From: JAUILA01 sp964563925
GTDB lineage: Bacteria; Bacteroidota; Bacteroidia; Cytophagales; Cyclobacteriaceae
Direction of reading: 5' to 3'
NCBI GenBank assembly: GCA_964563925.1
Contig: CAZLZD010000033.1
Location: forward strand, 1 to 46,757
Length of the DNA stretch: 46,757 nucleotides
Shown: positions 42,994-46,757 of the stretch, one piece after another
Layout: each line of letters opens with the position of its first letter
Position numbering within the stretch: the first letter of the stretch is position 1
Position numbers and translations under genes: made by a program
Notes under the pieces: generated by a model
Databases searched by the model: none
What the model saw: only the letters and a program-made list of their open reading frames with translations
Told to the model about the DNA's origin: nothing

Positions 42994-43524
42994 ATGAGAG
43001 ATGATCTGCTGGTCACTAAGTTCCTGAAGTCCGGAAGCGAAGAAGCTTTCACGCATTTATACGAAAAACACATCGCTGACCTGGACCGGACGGCCATGTT
43101 GTTGTGCAATCATAATAAGGATCTCGCCCGGGACTGTTTGCAGGAGACCTGGATTGTTGTCGTGAGAAAACTTCCTGGTTTTAAGTGGAATTCGACCCTC
43201 AAAACCTGGATGACGGCCATACTGATCAATATTGTAAGAAGGCAGTCTGTAAAGGAACAGCGACATACCTACCGGGAATTGCAGCCTGAAGATGAAATCA
43301 GCGCCGCGAGCAATGTGGAGTGGATGGATCTTTCGGAGGCTGTTTCAAAATTACCCCTTGGTTACCGGGAAGTATTGATTCTTCATGACGTCGAGGGGTA
43401 TACACATAAGGAGATAGCCGGCATGCTGGAAATTGCGGAAGGTACGAGCAAGAGCCAGTTGTTTAATGCCCGCCGGCTTGTACGCAAATTTCTTAACGAA
43501 AAAACCAATTTCACCCATGAGTAA
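42994..43524 (+). CDS. ECF-type RNA polymerase sigma factor
   Basis: A 176-residue sigma-70 family protein of the extracytoplasmic-function type. Region 2 covers residues about 10-75 (AFTHLYEKHIADLDRTAMLLCNH, ARDCLQETWIVVVRKLPGFKW, LKTWMTAILINIVRR). Region 4 covers about 115-165 (LSEAVSKLPLGYREVLILHDVEGYTHKEIAGMLEIAEGTSKSQLFNARRLVRKFL), a standard helix-turn-helix for the -35 element. Regions 1.1 and 3 are absent. The ATG at 42994 (MRDDLLVTK) is preferred over an in-frame ATG at 42901, because the added 31 residues have no family match. The stop overlaps the next start by 8 bp, so the partner is translated together with it. Confidence 0.93.
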   Translation: MRDDLLVTKFLKSGSEEAFTHLYEKHIADLDRTAMLLCNHNKDLARDCLQETWIVVVRKLPGFKWNSTLKTWMTAILINIVRRQSVKEQRHTYRELQPEDEISAASNVEWMDLSEAVSKLPLGYREVLILHDVEGYTHKEIAGMLEIAEGTSKSQLFNARRLVRKFLNEKTNFTHE

Positions 43525-44074
43525 TCCCGATAATGAACTGAATCCATCCGAACGTGCGGCTTTCGGTCAGTTGAAGGAGCACACAGGCTCGTCCGGCCTC
43601 AGGCGGCAGGAAGTTATTGACGAAATGAAGAGCAAAGGGCTGTTGTCGCCTTCGCCGCGCAGAACCATTTTTTCGAATGTACTGAGAGCTGCCGCTGTGG
43701 TCTTGCTGCTGATTACGGGCTACATTATCGGCCGGTTTTCGGTTCAGCCAGGTGAAATTCCTGAGTATAATTACATGCTTGTATTGCACGAAAGCAGCGA
43801 GTTCAATCCGGGTTCGCCTGAGGCGATGTTCAGCGAATACAGCCAGTGGATGCAGTCCATTGCCGAAAAGGGAATTGAAATTGACGGACAGGAATTGATG
43901 CCTCAGTCCATGCTGATGACCCCGGACGGGAATATTGAAAAGCCTGAACAGACCGTGGGCGGCTATTTTATTCTGGAGGCCTCCACGCTTGAAGCGGTAG
44001 AGGAGATTGCTGCGAGCAGTCCGCATTTAAAATACGGCGGCACCATAGAAATCAAAAAATACATGCAGCGATGA
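43517..44074 (+). CDS. Membrane-anchored YCII-domain protein in anti-sigma position
   Basis: A 185-residue protein starting inside the end of the sigma gene. Residues 1-52 are polar and probably cytoplasmic. A single helix at 55-73 (VLRAAAVVLLLITGYIIGRF) spans the membrane. Residues about 84-183 resemble a YCII/DGPF-type ferredoxin-like domain: YMLVLHESSEF at its start with H91, then MFSEYSQWMQSIAEKGIEIDGQELMP, a DGNIEKPEQTVGGYFILEASTLEAVEEIAASSP middle and GGTIEIKKYM at the end. Location and topology are those of an anti-sigma factor with a periplasmic sensor domain, although no known anti-sigma (ASD or zinc) motif is visible in the N-terminus. YCII proteins accompany ECF42 sigma factors as separate soluble proteins; a membrane-anchored version is unusual. 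Function is inferred. Confidence 0.75.
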   Translation: MSNPDNELNPSERAAFGQLKEHTGSSGLRRQEVIDEMKSKGLLSPSPRRTIFSNVLRAAAVVLLLITGYIIGRFSVQPGEIPEYNYMLVLHESSEFNPGSPEAMFSEYSQWMQSIAEKGIEIDGQELMPQSMLMTPDGNIEKPEQTVGGYFILEASTLEAVEEIAASSPHLKYGGTIEIKKYMQR

Positions 44075-44580
44075 TCAAGAATGTCCGTCTCATTTTACTC
44101 GGGGTCCTGGTGTTTACCTGGTCACATAACGCCAGTTGCCAGCATGTCAGGAAGCTTGATTCGCAGACCCCGGCGCGTGCCAGCCTGGAGCAGGTGAGGT
44201 GGATAAGCGGACACTGGCAGGGCGAGGCGTTTGGCGGACCGGTGGAGGAGATATGGTCAGAGCCCCTGGGCAATTCGATGATGTTCTGTTTTAAATCGGT
44301 GAATGAAAACGGAGAGGTGGTATTTTACGAATTCGGTACGCTTACCGAAGAAGACGGCACGCTGTACCTGCGGTTTAAACATTTCACTTCCGGACTGGAA
44401 GGGTGGGAGGAGAAAAATGAACATATGGAATATCAGCTTGTGGAGGTGACGGAGAATGAGATTTTCTTCGATGAATTTACTTTCAGAAGGATAAGTGAGA
44501 ACCAGATGATTGTGTACGTGGTGCTGGAGAATAATAAGGGGGAGCAGAAGGAAACGGCCTTTGAATATACCCGGCGCTGA
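44071..44580 (+). CDS. Exported DUF6265-like protein
   Basis: A 169-residue protein with a signal peptide ending near NASCQ (about residue 25); the Cys could be a lipobox cysteine, but the preceding residues are not typical. The mature domain resembles the DUF6265 family: VRWISGHWQGEAFGGPVEEIWSEPLGNSMMFCFKSV, then VVFYEFGTLTEEDGTLYLRFKHF, and EIFFDEFTFRRISENQMIVYV. It is a small lipocalin-like beta-barrel with no known reaction. The start overlaps the preceding stop by 4 bp, making it the third gene of the sigma-factor operon. Its product would sit in the same compartment as the YCII domain. Confidence 0.8.
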   Translation: MIKNVRLILLGVLVFTWSHNASCQHVRKLDSQTPARASLEQVRWISGHWQGEAFGGPVEEIWSEPLGNSMMFCFKSVNENGEVVFYEFGTLTEEDGTLYLRFKHFTSGLEGWEEKNEHMEYQLVEVTENEIFFDEFTFRRISENQMIVYVVLENNKGEQKETAFEYTRR

Positions 44581-44619
44581 ACGTTATGGGGATTGATATT
44601 TTCAGCACACTTTCAGTTT

Positions 44620-44651
44620 GTTGAAACCCAGAGAGGATTTCCGTATTTTTA
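44620..44651 (+). promoter_or_regulatory. Bacteroidota-type promoter for the toroid-ankyrin operon
   Basis: GTTG (44620-44623), 20 bp, then TATTTTTA (44644-44651), matching 3 of 4 and 5 of 6 fixed positions. Initiation near 44657 leaves a short leader to the ATG at 44674. Confidence 0.5.
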
Positions 44652-44673
44652 TCTGGAGCACATGGGGTAGAAT

Positions 44674-45510
44674 ATGGACTTTTTCAGGGACCTGTATAAA
44701 TCTGATATTGAATTTTTGCTTGCCAAAAGAAATCACCTCGAAGGTGACTACTGGACTACCCCGGACCACAGAATTGGGAAAGGAAGTCCGTTTTCGGCCC
44801 GTGATATTGCCATCATGCTGCCAGAGCTTGGATTTAATCAAAGCGATGAAGAAATACAGGGGCTGGCGTCGGTAATATTCAGTACCTGGCGTGAAGATGG
44901 GAGGTTTAAAATCTCACCAGCAGGATCTATTTTCCCATGCCATACCATTACCGCCCTAAGGGTACTTTGTGGCATGGGTTATTCCGGTGACGATCGCCTG
45001 AAAAAGACCTGTTCCCATTTGATGCAAATCCAGTGTCCGGATGGGGGTTGGCGATGCAACCGGGTAAAAGTGGGAAAAAGTGAAGTAACGGATGCATCAA
45101 ATCCTGGAGTCACGCTTGAAGCACTCGATGCTTTTCGCACCATCAACGCCCTGAGAAATGACGAGAGGCTTAATGCAGCCGTTGAATTTCTTCTCAATCA
45201 CTGGATAATTAGACGGCCGACAGGTCCGTGCGCCTTTGGGATTGGTACGCTCTTCATGCAGACAGAATTTCCCTTTCTGAGATATAATCTGTTCTATTAC
45301 TGCTATGTACTTTCATTTTATGATCACTCCCTGAAGGACCCTCGGTTTCAGGAGGCGGTTGCTGCCCTCGATCAAAAGATAGTGGAGGGCAAGCTGGTCA
45401 TAGAAAATCCGAACAGAAGGCTGGCAAAGCTGGATTTTTGCAGAAAAGGAATGCCGAGCGAACTGGCTACCTCCAGGTACCTTGAAATGAAAAAAAGAAT
45501 TAACGCCTAA
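44674..45510 (+). CDS. Squalene/prenyltransferase-like alpha/alpha-toroid protein
   Basis: A 278-residue soluble protein without a signal peptide. It looks like an incomplete alpha/alpha toroid of the prenyltransferase/squalene-oxidase repeat type. The QW-like motif Q118-I-Q-C-P-D-G-G-W126 is followed by RCNR, and related helix pairs occur at TALRVLCGMGYSGDDRLKKTCSHLM and LEALDAFRTINALRNDERLNAAVEFLL. There is no DXDD acid motif of cyclases, and length is well below that of squalene cyclases. Cys89-His90, Cys113, Cys121 and Cys128 cluster around the motif and might bind metal, an inference only. It is followed after 4 bp by an ankyrin gene. Function unknown; a binding or small-molecule modifying role is possible. 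Confidence 0.78.
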   Translation: MDFFRDLYKSDIEFLLAKRNHLEGDYWTTPDHRIGKGSPFSARDIAIMLPELGFNQSDEEIQGLASVIFSTWREDGRFKISPAGSIFPCHTITALRVLCGMGYSGDDRLKKTCSHLMQIQCPDGGWRCNRVKVGKSEVTDASNPGVTLEALDAFRTINALRNDERLNAAVEFLLNHWIIRRPTGPCAFGIGTLFMQTEFPFLRYNLFYYCYVLSFYDHSLKDPRFQEAVAALDQKIVEGKLVIENPNRRLAKLDFCRKGMPSELATSRYLEMKKRINA

Positions 45511-45514
45511 AAAA

Positions 45515-46243
45515 ATGGAGCCTGAAAAACTACTTGATTCTATCAGCAGGGGCCGAACTGACTACCTGATTAATCTGATGCGGCTGGAAAACTGGAGGGA
45601 AATTCTTAATCGGGGCAGAATTAAACCACTTCAGTGGCTCGTGTATTATAATGATACGACCGGATTAAGAGCTGTTATGGAGGCAGGTGGTACGTTAGAC
45701 AGTATCAATCTGAATGATGAATTGGGGAATGCGGCATTTTTCGGGCATTGGAAAGTCTGTGATTTCCTGATTAACCAGGGGGCTGACCCAACTACAAAAT
45801 CCAACGGCACGCATGAAACCCCGCTTCATAATGCACTGGTCAAGGCAGGCCGTCCTTATTACTTTTACACGGTTCGTTTATTAATTGAAAAAGGAGCAGA
45901 GGTTAATGCCAGGACCATACCGGGTCATGATACCGGTGCCTTCATGCGGGATGTACGTACGCGGGGTGAAACACCACTCCATCGGGCGGCTGCGTTTGCG
46001 GATGAACGGACAATCGGGTATTTACTTGACCATGGGGCAGACAGGGAGGCAAAAGATGCCAACGGGGATACTCCACTTTCCTGGGCAAGCATGCATTTAC
46101 GGCCAGGTAATATCTTATACCTTCTTCAATATGGCGAACATAAGGTTAGTGAGAAGCATAAAGAAGTGAATATCAGTGATCATGGATGTGGATGGGGCAA
46201 CGGAATGGACTGGAACCTGATCGGGGATTATTTACCGGAGTGA
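45515..46243 (+). CDS. Ankyrin-repeat protein
   Basis: A 242-residue cytoplasmic protein. Ankyrin repeats are recognisable at about 70-92 (LGNAAFFGHWKVCDFLINQGAD), 101-130 (ETPLHNALVKAGR, TVRLLIEKGAEVNARTI), 150-178 (RGETPLHRAAAFADERTIGYLLDHGADREAKD) and 180-205 (NGDTPLSWASMHLRPGNILYLLQYGE). A less regular N-terminal helical region comes first (LDSISRGRTDYLINLMRLENWREIL). The tail after residue 208 is non-repeat and includes ISDHGCGWGNGMDWNLIGDYL. It is 4 bp after the toroid gene, in the same operon. Such repeats mediate protein binding; the toroid protein is the obvious candidate partner, but this is unproven. Confidence 0.9.
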   Translation: MEPEKLLDSISRGRTDYLINLMRLENWREILNRGRIKPLQWLVYYNDTTGLRAVMEAGGTLDSINLNDELGNAAFFGHWKVCDFLINQGADPTTKSNGTHETPLHNALVKAGRPYYFYTVRLLIEKGAEVNARTIPGHDTGAFMRDVRTRGETPLHRAAAFADERTIGYLLDHGADREAKDANGDTPLSWASMHLRPGNILYLLQYGEHKVSEKHKEVNISDHGCGWGNGMDWNLIGDYLPE

Positions 46244-46366
46244 TAAATTTGACCCTACCTGCATTACGAATGAGTATTAAACTATCCGTGGCAATACGAA
46301 GTGTCCGTTGCCTCAAGATGTCCAGGGCTTTTTCTTTAGTCATATGAATTTCCTTCCTGAAGGAAA
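46244..46366. other. Short interval between convergent genes
   Basis: These 123 bp hold no hairpin with a T-run that I can see. A minus-strand frame with ATG at 46343 begins MTKEKALDILRQ but then loses any family likeness and runs antisense into the ankyrin gene; I do not call it a gene. Confidence 0.4.
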
Positions 46367-46757
46367 TCAATGAATTAGAATTTTCCCGTGTTGCACATTT
46401 CCATCCTCAAATTTGATGGTAATAATATATAAGCCTTTCTCAAAATCCGATACGTCAATTACCTGATATTGGTTTGAGATCTGGTACATGGTATGTCCGG
46501 ATATGGAATAAATCAAAACACGTTTGATAGCTTTGCCGGAGTTCACGTGCAACGTTTCGTTTGCCGGGTTTGGATAAATCAATTCAGTTTCAGGAATATC
46601 ATTGACCGAGGTCACGTAATTGAGAAAATTCAACTGGAAATCTTTTTGAAATTGCTGGTCACTTTCATCCCTGCTTGTTACAGTAATTTCGATATTATTA
46701 TTCCTTATGCTGGTGAGGTCACAGGCCGTGATTGGTGAATTGTCGACAATCGACGAG
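46367..46757 (-). CDS. T9SS-secreted protein, C-terminal fragment (5' end outside window)
   Basis: The minus-strand frame has no stop from the right edge to the TGA at 46367-46369, giving at least 129 residues of a larger protein. The end is a type A sorting domain of the type IX secretion system: IYPNPANETLHVN, then KRVLIYSISGHTMYQ, then VIDVSDFEKGLYIITIKFEDG, VQHGKILIH. The PNP, SG and GxYxI elements are in the expected order over about 75 residues. Cargo with this domain is exported across the outer membrane and either released or anchored. The passenger part is outside the window, so its role is unknown. It is convergent with the ankyrin gene. Confidence 0.9.
   Translation of the reverse strand, partial: SSIVDNSPITACDLTSIRNNNIEITVTSRDESDQQFQKDFQLNFLNYVTSVNDIPETELIYPNPANETLHVNSGKAIKRVLIYSISGHTMYQISNQYQVIDVSDFEKGLYIITIKFEDGNVQHGKILIH

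Noticed and set aside
46173..46343. Minus-strand frame beginning MTKEKALDILRQ, reminiscent of the start of MNT-type nucleotidyltransferases
   Set aside because: The likeness is limited to about 12 residues; no GS-x-x-R active-site segment follows in any frame, and the end of the frame is merely antisense to the ankyrin gene. At most a tiny remnant.
1..46757. Searched for mobile elements, CRISPR repeats, tRNA and rRNA genes
   Set aside because: No transposase, integrase, regularly spaced repeat, cloverleaf-like element or rRNA signature was recognised by eye; a tRNAscan/Infernal run would be needed to exclude small RNAs.

Overview
The window looks like chromosomal DNA from a member of the Bacteroidota, probably an aerobic, Cytophagia-like heterotroph; the class is my inference. 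The phylum call rests on several independent signs: promoters of the TTTG-N19/21-TAnnTTTG type, two carboxypeptidase-regulatory-domain/TonB-receptor genes of the large outer-membrane-barrel family, a T9SS C-terminal sorting domain at the right edge, the NagB-deacetylase fusion, a LytS/LytTR pair, FtsX permeases without an ATPase gene, GH97 and GH3 enzymes. I see no rRNA, tRNA, CRISPR array, insertion sequence or prophage. Genes are densely packed and switch strand often, and convergent neighbours repeatedly overlap or abut.

Layout. 1-1583: the tail of a c-type cytochrome protein and a Tat-exported PLP aminotransferase. 1575-7142 (minus): a tight three-gene operon encoding a BIG2/LVIVD-repeat protein, a beta-propeller with a His/Met-rich insertion, and a TonB-plug protein without a barrel. 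7320-10409: a beta-barrel porin, an SMP-30-type lipoprotein and a class A beta-lactamase-like serine hydrolase with altered catalytic motifs. 10560-14130: nagB (deaminase-deacetylase fusion) and cstA. 14133-17125 (minus): an FtsX permease co-transcribed with its likely PadR regulator, with a clear operator. 17253-20403 (minus): a poly-Glu-tailed lipoprotein, a 509-bp AT-rich gap, a 47-aa membrane protein and a porin. 20521-26576: an O6-alkylguanine-DNA alkyltransferase, an unknown exported protein, a TonB receptor, and a divergent LytS/LytTR two-component system.

26640-29269: an isoquinoline-1-oxidoreductase-type molybdenum hydroxylase (FeS and Moco subunits). 29282-34804 (minus): a sensor protein with a histidine box but no ATPase domain, then GH3 and GH97 glycosidases. 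34988-36971: a Tat-exported TIM-barrel sugar isomerase-like protein and a YghX-like dienelactone hydrolase. 37123-42718: a second TonB receptor, a GNAT acetyltransferase and a second FtsX permease. 42994-44580: an ECF sigma factor, a membrane-anchored YCII-domain protein in the anti-sigma position, and a DUF6265-type exported protein. 44674-46243: an alpha/alpha-toroid protein and an ankyrin protein in one operon. 46367-end: the C-terminus of a T9SS-secreted protein.

The best candidates for something undescribed are the sigma/YCII/DUF6265 operon, the toroid-ankyrin pair, and the His/Met-rich propeller operon. All functions are inferred from remembered family signatures; no database search was possible.
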